Shown here in pieces: positions 27,023 to 37,412 of a DNA stretch of 64,000 nt. The DNA comes from Bradyrhizobium sp. ORS 278 (GTDB lineage: Bacteria > Pseudomonadota > Alphaproteobacteria > Rhizobiales > Xanthobacteraceae), in NCBI RefSeq assembly GCF_000026145.1, contig NC_009445.1, positions 1,302,001-1,366,000 of the forward strand. Direction: 5' to 3'. The notes under the pieces are model-generated. The model was given only the letters and a program-made list of their open reading frames with translations, searched no databases and was not told the origin of the DNA. Numbering within the stretch: position 1 is the stretch's first letter; every line of letters begins with the position of its first letter. Both the position numbers and the translations under genes were made by a program.

Positions 27023-28837
27023 ATGGATGCAGAACCGAACACGGAGACGAACACTTTGGTCGATGTCGCAGGCGCCACGATTCTCCGTTTGAAAATCGAG
27101 CGCTATCGCGCGTTCCAAAAATTCGACTGGTTCCTAAGAGCCGGCCTGAACGTGATCCTCGGCGGCGGCGACGCCGGCAAGACTACCATCCTCGAAGCGA
27201 TCGCCCTGTTGCTCAATCCGAGCAACACTGCCCTTGTGTCTGACAATGACTATTGGCGACGTCAGCGCAAGGACGGGTTCTTCATCGGCGCCGTAATCAG
27301 CCTGCCGCCGGACAGCAGCATCGCCACTCAGTCGCGTCCGGCGTTCCCATGGGAGTGGGATGGCCGACAGGCCTGCAAACCGCAAGAGTCTGATGAAGGC
27401 GGACCGGCGCGTTCGGTCAGGCCGCCGGTCTATAAGATCTCTGTCAGCGGCTCCGAAGAGCTCGACCTGACCTATGCGATCCACAATCCGAACGACAGCA
27501 CCGACATATTCTCGCCGACGCTCCGTCGAGAGATCGGCCTGGTACGTCTGGGCGGTGATGATCGGAACGATCGCGACCTCCGCCTTGTGCAGGGCTCGGC
27601 ACTGGATCGGCTGCTCAGCGACAAGGCGCTGCGCTCACGCCTGACCTCGGCCTTCTCGGACGTCGATGTGAAGGCTGAGCTCCAGACCGAAGGGCAAGAG
27701 GCGATGAAGCAGCTGAACGAGACGTTCGCCGAGCGCGCGCTGCCGCATGACCTGGGGCTTGGCCTCAGCGCGGTCCAGGGCCAGTCGATCAGCGCTCTGA
27801 TCGGACTGACCGCCGCCATTGAAGAAAGTCGCCTACCGCTGTCGAGTTGGGGCTCGGGGACTCGCCGTCTAGCATCCTTGGCCGTCGCCCAGGCCTGCCG
27901 GTCCGGTTGCCCCATTACATTGGTCGACGAGGCCGAGCGTGGCCTCGAGCCCTATCGCCAACGCAAGCTCGTCAGCGAGCTGGCAGCGGGTCCATCCCAG
28001 GTCGTGATGACCACGCACAGCGCGCCGGCCCTGGTCGCCGCCGAGCCAGCGACGATCTGGTATCTCAGCCAGGGCCATGTCATCGCCGAGCTTTCCGGTC
28101 CGCGCTCGGTTCAGCTGCAAAAGCGGGATCCAGAAGCTTTCCTGTCGCGCCTAACCCTGGTGGGCGAAGGGCCAACCGAGGTCGGCTTCGTCAGAGAGGT
28201 GCTTCAGCGAGAAATCGCGACGGACCTGCTCGACCTGGGGGTTCGCCTCTGCGACGGTCAAGGCAACACCTTCACGCTTGAACTGCTGGAGGAGTTTACC
28301 AAAGCCAAACTCGGCCTCGCCGCATTCGTCGACTGTGAGGGCGACAACGCCACACGCTGGAGTAATCTGAAGTCTGCGATGGGCGACCTTCTGTTCCAGT
28401 GGCCCTCGGGCTGCACCGAAGCCAACGTCATCGCCCACATTTGTGACGACAAGCTGGAGGCGTTGCTCGTCGATCCTGACGACATCCATACCCAACCCCG
28501 GCTCGCCACCTTAGTCGAGCGGCTTAAGGTCCTCGAACCCACGGCCGAGTTCCCCAAGCACGACTTTGCCACCGTCAAAACCGTCGCTGGCGATCGCCTG
28601 CGCGCCCTGATCATCGCCGCTGCGAGCGGCGTTTCAGACGGGGCCCCGAAGAAGGAGGCCAAGACTTGGAAGAAGCACGGCAAGCGCTGGTTCAAGAGCC
28701 TCGAAGGCGGTCGAGAGTTGGCGGACAAAGCCTACGTCCTGGGCGCCATGGTCGAGGTGAAGCCCCAGCTGCAGCCCTTGATCGACGCGCTCACGGCGCT
28801 GACCGCGAGGACGCCGAAGGCGACGGCAAATGGCTGA
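27023..28837 (+). CDS. OLD-family ATPase-TOPRIM nuclease, GajA-like
   Basis: A 604-residue protein. The N-terminal ABC-type ATPase domain has LRLKIERYRAFQKF, Walker A GGGDAGKT (47-54), a signature-like SSWGSGTRRLASLAV, Walker B ITLVDEAERGLEP and the H-loop MTTHSAPALV. A TOPRIM domain follows with TLVGEGPTEVGFVREVL (acidic Glu) and LAAFVDCEGDNA. This is the class 2 OLD layout, which pairs with a UvrD-like helicase in Gabija phage defence. Start at ATG 27023, since the upstream frame crosses the divergent promoter region. Its stop overlaps the helicase start by 8 bases. GajA nicks DNA when nucleotide levels fall; activity here is inferred. Confidence 0.82.
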   Translation: MDAEPNTETNTLVDVAGATILRLKIERYRAFQKFDWFLRAGLNVILGGGDAGKTTILEAIALLLNPSNTALVSDNDYWRRQRKDGFFIGAVISLPPDSSIATQSRPAFPWEWDGRQACKPQESDEGGPARSVRPPVYKISVSGSEELDLTYAIHNPNDSTDIFSPTLRREIGLVRLGGDDRNDRDLRLVQGSALDRLLSDKALRSRLTSAFSDVDVKAELQTEGQEAMKQLNETFAERALPHDLGLGLSAVQGQSISALIGLTAAIEESRLPLSSWGSGTRRLASLAVAQACRSGCPITLVDEAERGLEPYRQRKLVSELAAGPSQVVMTTHSAPALVAAEPATIWYLSQGHVIAELSGPRSVQLQKRDPEAFLSRLTLVGEGPTEVGFVREVLQREIATDLLDLGVRLCDGQGNTFTLELLEEFTKAKLGLAAFVDCEGDNATRWSNLKSAMGDLLFQWPSGCTEANVIAHICDDKLEALLVDPDDIHTQPRLATLVERLKVLEPTAEFPKHDFATVKTVAGDRLRALIIAAASGVSDGAPKKEAKTWKKHGKRWFKSLEGGRELADKAYVLGAMVEVKPQLQPLIDALTALTARTPKATANG

Positions 28838-30320
28838 CGCGGCGGTCGCCGCCGCGCTCAGGTCAACCGCGAAGTTGGTCGTGGTCGAAGCGCCGGGCGG
28901 ATGCGGGAAGACGTTCCAAGGCGCCGCCTTCGCAGCCGAGGTCAGCTCGACACTAGGCGCAGGGCGCCTTCTCATCCTGACGCATACCCATGCTGCCTGC
29001 GATGTATTCGCTGATCGCACGAAAGGCCTGTCCGGGTTGGAAATCCGGACCATCGACAGCCTGATCAGCCAGATCGCCGAGGCCTATCCGGAACCGGGTC
29101 TCGTCCCGGGCGCTTTGCCCGACTATGACCGCAACAGCCGTTGGGCGGCGGGCCTGCTAAAGCGTCGTCCGTTCATCGCCGACATGTTGGCGCGCCGCTA
29201 TCCGATCGTGGTCTGCGACGAGCACCAGGACGCAAGCGCCGAACAGCACGCCGTCATCGAGTCCCTGCGCGGCGCCGGCGCCAGGGTCCGAGCCTTCTTC
29301 GATCCGATGCAACGGATCTATGGCGGGGGCGCGACGGAGGCGCAGGGCCAAGCCGACGACAGCCGCCTGGCTGCCTTTCGTGCTGCGGCCGATGTCGCGG
29401 AATCGCTCGATGTTCCCCACCGCTGGACGGGCGGCGGCGAAGAGCTTGGGGGCTGGATTCTGGAAAGCCGCACCAGCTTGGCTGCTGGTGGAAAACTGCG
29501 CCTGACGGGCAAGCTGCCACGCGGCCTCAAGGTCGTCTTCGCCGACAACACCGCGCAACGAAACCTTGGCTTCCAACTCGACGCTCAGGACCGGCGGCCG
29601 CTCGATCCTGCGTTCAAGGGGGGGCAGCCCCTGCTGATCCTCTCGCACCACAACGAAACGGTTCAGGCGATCCGAGCCTTTCTCGGTCGATCCATGCCGA
29701 TCTGGGAGGGACACACCCGGTCGGCGCTGCCAACGCTCGTGCAGAGCCTTGCCGCCTGCGATGACGCCGCTGCCGTCTCCAAGGCTGCGGTGGCCTTTGT
29801 CCAAGCGGTTTGCACGGGCTTTTCCGACAGTCAGTTCGCGACGCGCTTCTGCGACGAGGTCGCCAGCGGTTGCGCCAAGCCGGCCCGGAGAAAACCGGCG
29901 CTCATCCAGTCGTTGGCACGCCGGATCGTAGAGCGACCCAATCATGCAGGTGTCGGCGCGTTCCTGCAAGATCTGCAGCGCGCAACGAAGTTCAAAACCG
30001 AGTTCGCATCCGTTCACATCGACTATCCCAGGGAGTTCTGGGAAGCGGTGCGTCTTGGAGCAGCAACGGATCCGCGGTCCGGCCTAGCGGAACAGTCGCG
30101 CCACCATGCCCATACTCGACGCTTGCCGCCCCTGCGCGCCGTTAGCACGATTCACAAAGCCAAGGGCTTGGAAGCCCCTAACGTGGTGATTATGCCCTGC
30201 GACGGGACGACCTTCCGCGAAAAGGATCGCCGACTGCTCTACGTCGCGATCAGTCGAGCCAGCCGCAACCTGACCCTGGTGGTGTCGCGCTCCAACCCCA
30301 GCCCGATTATCGAGCTCTGA
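28830..30320 (+). CDS. UvrD/Rep-like superfamily 1 helicase, GajB-like
   Basis: A 496-residue helicase: Walker A APGGCGKT (21-28), the DEHQD-type motif II in VVCDEHQDASAEQHAV, FFDPMQRIYGG (motif III region), LILSHHNETVQAIRAF, and the C-terminal motifs STIHKAKGLEAPNVVIMP and LLYVAISRASRNL. The length equals that of GajB (~490), much shorter than full UvrD. Translation is coupled to the OLD-type gene (ATGGCTGA overlap). Together they form a Gabija-like two-gene defence unit. Confidence 0.84.
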   Translation: MADAAVAAALRSTAKLVVVEAPGGCGKTFQGAAFAAEVSSTLGAGRLLILTHTHAACDVFADRTKGLSGLEIRTIDSLISQIAEAYPEPGLVPGALPDYDRNSRWAAGLLKRRPFIADMLARRYPIVVCDEHQDASAEQHAVIESLRGAGARVRAFFDPMQRIYGGGATEAQGQADDSRLAAFRAAADVAESLDVPHRWTGGGEELGGWILESRTSLAAGGKLRLTGKLPRGLKVVFADNTAQRNLGFQLDAQDRRPLDPAFKGGQPLLILSHHNETVQAIRAFLGRSMPIWEGHTRSALPTLVQSLAACDDAAAVSKAAVAFVQAVCTGFSDSQFATRFCDEVASGCAKPARRKPALIQSLARRIVERPNHAGVGAFLQDLQRATKFKTEFASVHIDYPREFWEAVRLGAATDPRSGLAEQSRHHAHTRRLPPLRAVSTIHKAKGLEAPNVVIMPCDGTTFREKDRRLLYVAISRASRNLTLVVSRSNPSPIIEL

Positions 30321-30337
30321 GAGAAACGCCAGAAGCG

Positions 30338-30949
30338 ATGGAAAACCCGATCTTAGTTCGCTCTCACATCACCCTCAGTGACCGGGACGAACCTCTGTTG
30401 CTGGCGTGGCCAACAAAGGGCAGCGCGAGCGGATTCATCTCATTTGAAAAATTTACCGACCGGCGCGCTTTCGTCGAGAGTCTCGCTATCGACGCGCGCA
30501 TTCCAGAGATCGTGCGAGCGAAGTACGCGCGTGCGCAGACCCTGTACCTGCTGGGCTGGGTCGACTTCAGTGTCGTAAAAGCGGGGGAGCTTGCAGCGTT
30601 GATTGCCCTAGAGTTGGGGCTCATGGATCGGTACGGAGGACGCATCTCGAAGAACAAGCGCGGCTTCGCTGCGATGCTCAGGTATATGGTCGAGGTCGAT
30701 GGCCTCACCGATGGGCAGATCCCGATGATTGTTCGCTGCGGCGGCTCGGCCGTCGGTCAGTTGATTGGAGACGTTCATCCGACACTAGCGGAGCGCCGCA
30801 ACGCCATGGCGCACGGCGACCCCTTCGATGGCTTGCCGACGGACGGCCTCCTAGAGCTTGTTCGGGACCTGATTAACTACGCCTATCGCGACTACGTTGC
30901 CGAAGCCCGCGTCGTCGGCGACGCGGCGCCGTTCACATCCTCGAGATAG
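30338..30949 (+). CDS. HEPN-like protein linked to the Gabija-like pair
   Basis: A 203-residue, mostly helical protein starting 17 bases after the helicase stop. It carries RNAMAH (Arg154-x4-His159) in TLAERRNAMAHGDPF, the RX4-6H motif of HEPN ribonucleases, late in a helix. No known family name recognised. Its tight spacing suggests it belongs to the same operon, possibly as an added RNase effector or an accessory factor. The motif alone can arise by chance, so the function is tentative. Confidence 0.6.
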   Translation: MENPILVRSHITLSDRDEPLLLAWPTKGSASGFISFEKFTDRRAFVESLAIDARIPEIVRAKYARAQTLYLLGWVDFSVVKAGELAALIALELGLMDRYGGRISKNKRGFAAMLRYMVEVDGLTDGQIPMIVRCGGSAVGQLIGDVHPTLAERRNAMAHGDPFDGLPTDGLLELVRDLINYAYRDYVAEARVVGDAAPFTSSR

Positions 30950-30958
30950 AAGCGTCGC

Positions 30959-31443
30959 ATGGAGAGCTTTAATCTAGACGCCCGCCAGCTTGCACGGATC
31001 GAGGCCGTCCATCGAGGCTTCCTCTACCATCACCTCTACACGGCAGCTTGCCCGTTTTTGGGGCGACGCAGTCGGGGTCACCACGTCATTGTCGAAACGA
31101 CGAGGACATCGAACTCGTATTCCCTGAAAAGCGGATCTACTGTCAGGTCAAAACCCGCGGATCACAACTCATATTCAGCGACATCGATGGCGCTCTCGCT
31201 AGGTTCGACCAAATTTGGGCCGAGGTACAATTCGAACCTTTGTCTTTGGGGCGAACGTGCCAGGTCTTGTCGCCACGCCCCTTGGCGCCTGAGATGGCCG
31301 GAGAGGCCGACCACGCCCTTATTGGCTTCGGGACTCCGACCGGCGGCTTAACCGCGATCGTTCGCTTTTTTTCGCTGCAATCCGCCGCTCGGACGTGGGT
31401 GGCGCAATGGGACGCCGGCCCCGAGACAAGACTAAGCATATGA
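30959..31443 (+). pseudogene. Cap4/DUF4297-like nuclease fragment, frameshifted and truncated
   Basis: The first frame gives LARIEAVHRGFLYHHLYTAA, typical of the N-terminus of DUF4297/Cap4-type dsDNA endonuclease proteins. Just after HHVIVE the reading frame slips, and the next frame continues DEDIELVFPEKRIYCQVKTR with the E...QVK nuclease core. One base lost near 31102 explains it (VE-x-DEDIEL). The protein ends after ~160 residues, whereas relatives are much longer, so the 3' part is also missing. It begins 9 bases after the HEPN-like gene. It is a likely relic of another defence effector. Confidence 0.6.
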
Positions 31444-31739
31444 AAGTCATTGGAAATTGCGGTCGCGGGCGCGGACACTCTCTCCGCCACCCTTTTGAAG
31501 CAGTGGAGAACTTCGGCAAACTACGTTGTTATTGAACCGCCGGTTCGTCAGTGATGGAGGACCTTCCTCCAGCATTTTACCGCACCCTCCAGAGTTTTTC
31601 GACCCAAGAATCCTACGTTGTTCGCCAATACGAACCCACGGTGGACCGGGCATCTGAGCGCAGTCGGGGACAAGTTTAGTCCTCTGTGCACACGTCGTCT
31701 CGCACGTTGAACCAGCATGAGTGATCCGCGCCCAAAGTG

Positions 31740-33935
31740 CTAACGCGAACTTATCGGTTCAATTCCCGGCTGCTGATGTGGTGGGACAAGAACCTTGCCG
31801 AGACGGACTCCGGTCAGTGGGGCAGGATCGGAAGGATACTTGTCGTGCAGCAGGGGAAGATAGTTTTCGCGTTCTGCGCGACGAATATCCTCGTCTGGTG
31901 CAGTCGAGAAGATCTCGGCAAGTTGCCGGGCTACCAAAGGCGCGGCTGCGCTGGTCCCTTGCAGATGAGAGCGCGATCCGCTGCGTACGCCGGCTGCGAT
32001 CGTGCCTGGCAGGACACGAGAACGGTCGGACATCGATGAGCAGTCGACACGTCCGAGCTGCCAGTCCTGATCCCGCGAGCCGGCCGAACTATAGCGGGAG
32101 GGCCGGGCGTCTTTCAGGCTGGAGCCAAGCCCTTGGCCGAGCCGATAGCCGCCAACGACCAGGGACGTCGCTCCGGTCGCGATGCCATTCAGGCTTCCGA
32201 AACGGCGGACGAACGCACCCGGGCTATCCGCTTCACGGAGATCGCCCCGCCGCGTGTACCGGATATTGCCCGCATCGTCGAAATAGCTTTGGCGGCTTCC
32301 CGAGCGCAGACTTTCAGGATCGGCTGCCCGTTGGATCCAGCAATGGACCGGCTCGTTGATGGAGCCTGCTTGGGGGCCTCGCCTGATCACCACTCTCCAT
32401 TCGCCACTCATGACGGGCGGCACACACACAGGCTCAGGCTCTGTCGGCCCGAGCACGACGAGCAGGCGCCAGCGATTGCCCCTGTGCAGATCGAAACTCA
32501 CTTGGCCTACAACGGCAATGTCACCCTGATAAATATCGCCCGGCTTGATTTGATCGCCCTCCCCGTTCTGTACAGTGTCCTCGCGGGTGAATGTCAGGGA
32601 CTTGCGCAAGGTGTTGCCAGGATCCCAGACGTCGACGACGTATCCGACCGGGTCGAAGGATTTGCCAAACCAAAGCTCGAGATAACTCGGCGTGCGGCCG
32701 TTCGGCTGCAGGCGCCATCGGACCTCGAGGGGCTCCTCGTCCTCGGACGGTGGAGGGATCACGCCATGGGTTCGCTCGAGGAAGGTATTGCCTGACGGCA
32801 GGACGAGCGCTGTCGGACTAGGTCCGAACAGAGAGTCGTCCGATCTTGCTTGCCGACGCCGGCGGGCCTCGATCAACTCGTCGATCGCCGCTTCCAATTC
32901 GAGTCCGCCGTCGTGCGGGCCGCCGGAAAATCCATAACTGAAGTTGATGACGAGGCGCAGATTCTTGGCGCCATATCTCTGCGCAATAATGTCGGCGCGA
33001 TTGAAGACATAGTGAAAGGCCGACAACATGTACATGTCCTTGCCGAAACCCGACGTGTCGAATGCGATCGTATTCGGCAACTGGACTGCAATGATGCGGA
33101 TTTCGTCCGGCGTCCTGTCCTTGCGCTCGGGGGCGTAGCCGGTGGCAAGATCCATGACGTGCGCGCCGTGCGTGGCGTGGCGGGCCAGAAATGGGAATTC
33201 CTCCGTGTTGAGGGTCGCTCCTGCCGCCCGATAGAGCGTGTCCTCGTCGTCGCCATGGTTTCGGATCAGAGCATCGATCTCCGCTCGATCGTATTCGCGG
33301 CCGAACAGGACGGTGTTCTGGCTCTCGCATTTTTCGACGGACTGCAGCCAGCAATACTCGACCCGCGTATTGCCATTGGCGTTGCGGAAATTACGATGCG
33401 CAAATGGCAGGCCGTCGTCGATCAGGGCAATCACCGTGATCTGCCTGGTGCCGTCGCCGGGAGGCAGTTCCTGACGGGGATGGGGATCTGCTGGCAGCTG
33501 AGTCATGCAGTTGTGCATGGCACAATCTGGCACCGGGAAGGCCAGACGAAATCGAGGTTTGCTGATGTCGAGGATCCCCAATGTATTCGTCAGGAAAGAG
33601 ACAAGTTGAGGGATTACGCCCTCAAGAAGAGAAATCAGACCTTCCAGAATGGGTATTTGATCGTCCGTGTTCTCGATGACAAACGGCGCGAAGGTCAGGT
33701 CGACGTTGGGACCGGTCTCCTTCCAAAGGGTCGGAAACCAGATTTTGCTCACGCCGCCATTGGCGACATGGACGACGTTGGCACGCTTCGGGATTTCGGT
33801 CAGCGCGGTCAAGTATTTCCAGTTGCGGAGTCCCGGAAAGGCGAATGGTCTGCCGTAGCCGAAGTTCCAGCGCTCGTATGGACCGACATATTTTGCACTG
33901 ATTGCTTGCGAGGGAGCGGCTTCTTTGCTGGTCAT
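31740..33935 (-). CDS. Subtilisin-like (S8) serine protease
   Basis: A 731-residue protease with an unassigned ~170-residue N-terminal part, then Asp in VIALIDDGLPFAHRNFR, His in LARHATHGAHVMDLATG, Asn region LRLVINFSYGFSGG, and Ser in LQGTSAAAPLVARQ. No signal peptide is evident. It is the last gene of a minus-strand set of three, 9 bases after the PAP2/haloperoxidase-like gene. It differs from the gasdermin-linked subtilase in motif spacing and is not a simple duplicate. Substrate unknown. The 296-base gap 31444-31739 beyond its stop shows no gene. Confidence 0.85.
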   Translation of the reverse strand: MTSKEAAPSQAISAKYVGPYERWNFGYGRPFAFPGLRNWKYLTALTEIPKRANVVHVANGGVSKIWFPTLWKETGPNVDLTFAPFVIENTDDQIPILEGLISLLEGVIPQLVSFLTNTLGILDISKPRFRLAFPVPDCAMHNCMTQLPADPHPRQELPPGDGTRQITVIALIDDGLPFAHRNFRNANGNTRVEYCWLQSVEKCESQNTVLFGREYDRAEIDALIRNHGDDEDTLYRAAGATLNTEEFPFLARHATHGAHVMDLATGYAPERKDRTPDEIRIIAVQLPNTIAFDTSGFGKDMYMLSAFHYVFNRADIIAQRYGAKNLRLVINFSYGFSGGPHDGGLELEAAIDELIEARRRRQARSDDSLFGPSPTALVLPSGNTFLERTHGVIPPPSEDEEPLEVRWRLQPNGRTPSYLELWFGKSFDPVGYVVDVWDPGNTLRKSLTFTREDTVQNGEGDQIKPGDIYQGDIAVVGQVSFDLHRGNRWRLLVVLGPTEPEPVCVPPVMSGEWRVVIRRGPQAGSINEPVHCWIQRAADPESLRSGSRQSYFDDAGNIRYTRRGDLREADSPGAFVRRFGSLNGIATGATSLVVGGYRLGQGLGSSLKDARPSRYSSAGSRDQDWQLGRVDCSSMSDRSRVLPGTIAAGVRSGSRSHLQGTSAAAPLVARQLAEIFSTAPDEDIRRAERENYLPLLHDKYPSDPAPLTGVRLGKVLVPPHQQPGIEPISSR

Positions 33936-33944
33936 TGAGCCACC

Positions 33945-35171
<1,227 letters not shown>

Positions 35172-35195
35172 CTCTGCCCCCCCCAAATTGCTTTT

Positions 35196-36926
35196 TTACG
35201 GAATGCCTGCACCTTTGAGCGCAGCGGCCACTCGGCGCCCGAACTCATAATCTCCTGCCGGATGCCCGCGCAGATAGGTCTCAACCGTGAAGTCCGGCTG
35301 CCGCCGAAGAATTTCAGCCGCGGCAATCCTGGCTTCCTCCACGCGGCCGAGGCAATACAGTGAGGCTGTCTTGGCCCGCAGCGTCGAGACATGGCGATCG
35401 TGCCGGAGCAGGGACCGCTCCGCGAGGTCCAGCGCCTCCCCATAACGGTCGGCGGCAAACAAGGCCGTCGCGCTTAGGGATTCGTAGTAATATTGAAACG
35501 GATCGATCGGCGAGAGCCGGCGCGCTTTCTCGGCGGCAACGACGGCTGCGTCCGGCTCGTCGCGGAACGCATGCAGCGCGCTTCTCATGAGCCACGCGAG
35601 TGATTCATTCGGATTGCGTTTCAGCGCGGCATTGTAGCGATCACCGGCAACGTCCATTCTGCGCAAAAGATTATTATGCGCGAAGCCATCGATGGTCAAA
35701 GCAAAGGCGCTCTCCGGGTTGATGTCGAGCGCACGCGCCGTACAGTCGATCGCATGCTGGGTGTCCTTAGCCGGATCCGTGCTCCAGCCATTGAACACGC
35801 TGAGCACATGCCACTTGCCGTGCCATGCGTGAGCCTCAGCCGCATGCGGCGCGCGTCGGAGCGCCTCTTCGATGAGGTCACGGGAACGAGCGAAGGCCCG
35901 CAACGACGGACGATGCATCAGACCGACGCCGGCGAGCAGCAGGCGATGATCGGCCACCTCGGTCAATCGCCGATCGGAGACATGGGCGATCGCGTCGTCC
36001 GCGATGGTACGTCCGACCGCGGTCACAATCTCGGACACGCCTTCCGACGTTCGCCCGAGAAAGCTATTGAGACCGCCCAGGAACTGCCGCGTCCAGAGAA
36101 TGCGGCCGGATACCACGTCGAGGAAATCGGCATCGAGCACGATCTCATCTCCGCGGATGCGCAGTGTGCCGGCGACGCAATAGTCGACGGCGAGACGCTC
36201 TCGGATCGTCGCAACGTCGACCATTTGAACATTGATCGATCGGCTCGACCAGTGTGAGATCACCGCAATCAGGTTCGATCGCGACAGCGAGCGGCAAGCT
36301 TCCTCCGCAAGCCAATCGCCAAGCACGGCGTCATCGGGAGAGCCTCCGATCGTGCGAAACGGCAGCACCGAAATTGCGGGAAGCATTGGCGGCGGCGGCG
36401 GTTGCGACCGAACGCTATAGAGCGAATAGATCTGCTCAGGATTGAGACGCATCGCATCGAGCCAGCGAACGAAGCCGCTCTCGCGGATGTTGATCCCTTC
36501 CAACAATTCGCCGGCGCCAGGTCTTCCAACGAAGGAGACCTTGCTCAGATCGAGCGAGACATCCGAGTTGGTGTTCGTCAACACCTCGGAAAAGGCCTCT
36601 CCCATGATTTGCTTGATATCCGACAGTGCCCTGCGAAGGCTTTGACGTCCGGTGTCGTAGCAAGCGGTCCCCCATAGCGTATCCTGGAGGAAGGACCGCG
36701 TTCGGCGTCCCAACGGGGCCGTGGCGAGCAGGGCAAACAGGGCCTTGTGCTTCGCGCCCGTGATTTCGAAGCCACCAGCGCCAGCGGAGCGCACGACACA
36801 GGCGCCGAACAGGCCAATCTCGATGCGTTTGCCGTCCACGAAAGGCACTCCGTCGAGCGAAGTTTTCCGAACTCTAGCACTATGGTTGTGCCGCTCAAGG
36901 AGCTTCACGGTTTTTTCACACGCCAT
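35196..36926 (-). CDS. Winged-helix regulator with TolB-like and TPR regions
   Basis: A 576-residue protein. Residues ~30-125 look like an OmpR/SARP-type winged helix (IEIGLFGACVVRSAGAGGFE, RRTRSFLQDTLWG, QSLRRALSDIKQIMGE). The middle (AISVLPFRTIGGSPDDAVLG then DWLAEEACRSLSR) is the TolB/FlgO-like part seen in CadC-type and adenylate-cyclase-linked regulators. The last ~250 residues carry TPR-like helices (AALKRNPNESLAWLMRSALH). It heads the minus-strand operon and faces the divergent plus-strand protease/peroxidase operon, so it probably controls both. The signal is unknown. Confidence 0.75.
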   Translation of the reverse strand: MACEKTVKLLERHNHSARVRKTSLDGVPFVDGKRIEIGLFGACVVRSAGAGGFEITGAKHKALFALLATAPLGRRTRSFLQDTLWGTACYDTGRQSLRRALSDIKQIMGEAFSEVLTNTNSDVSLDLSKVSFVGRPGAGELLEGINIRESGFVRWLDAMRLNPEQIYSLYSVRSQPPPPPMLPAISVLPFRTIGGSPDDAVLGDWLAEEACRSLSRSNLIAVISHWSSRSINVQMVDVATIRERLAVDYCVAGTLRIRGDEIVLDADFLDVVSGRILWTRQFLGGLNSFLGRTSEGVSEIVTAVGRTIADDAIAHVSDRRLTEVADHRLLLAGVGLMHRPSLRAFARSRDLIEEALRRAPHAAEAHAWHGKWHVLSVFNGWSTDPAKDTQHAIDCTARALDINPESAFALTIDGFAHNNLLRRMDVAGDRYNAALKRNPNESLAWLMRSALHAFRDEPDAAVVAAEKARRLSPIDPFQYYYESLSATALFAADRYGEALDLAERSLLRHDRHVSTLRAKTASLYCLGRVEEARIAAAEILRRQPDFTVETYLRGHPAGDYEFGRRVAAALKGAGIP

Positions 36927-36955
36927 AGCCTCGGAGGCAGACTAGCCTTGCTCCG

Positions 36956-37195
36956 ATGGGCGCTGGCGCAGACGATCCCGGGTCATTCGATGGAGACGGC
37001 GGCACGGCGGGCCGTACGCCGCCGCGCGACCTGATTGATTTCTACCGGCGCTGGTCGGAGTTTCGAGACGTCGCAGTCGCGATCGCGGAGCGAGTCGATC
37101 TTTCGGCGCAGGAGCGCGACACGGTGAGATGGCTCATCCTCCTGGTCGACCGCATCGGCGAGCAGGATATAGGTCCCGCGAGACCGCAAAACTAA
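36956..37195 (+). CDS. Small hypothetical protein
   Basis: 79 residues. The C-terminal part RDLIDFYRRWSEFRDVAVAI followed by DLSAQERDTVRWLILLVDRI looks like a real helical fold with good codon use, but I know no family. No good ribosome site near the ATG. It begins 30 bases from the divergent regulator gene and could be the first gene of the plus-strand cluster. Confidence 0.5.
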   Translation: MGAGADDPGSFDGDGGTAGRTPPRDLIDFYRRWSEFRDVAVAIAERVDLSAQERDTVRWLILLVDRIGEQDIGPARPQN

Positions 37196-37412
37196 TCATC
37201 AAAAGAGTCAGGTGCCGTCACGTCTGAATCAGACGCCCCGACTGATGGGCTGATCGGACGAACTCACACTTAATTCACGCGCCCCTGAGGGTAGATAGAA
37301 CTAACCTGAGACTAACATCCAGGGCATCGAAGTAGATGCTCGTTCTGGTCGCGGACATCAAGCCGGATGGACAGTCTCGATTGCGACGATACTGAAGAAG
37401 GGAGACGGACCG

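Noticed and set aside
27023..30320. PARIS or retron-type defence instead of Gabija-like
   Set aside because: The TOPRIM domain is fused to the ATPase in one protein and the partner is a UvrD-like helicase; PARIS has a separate TOPRIM gene, and no reverse transcriptase is present.
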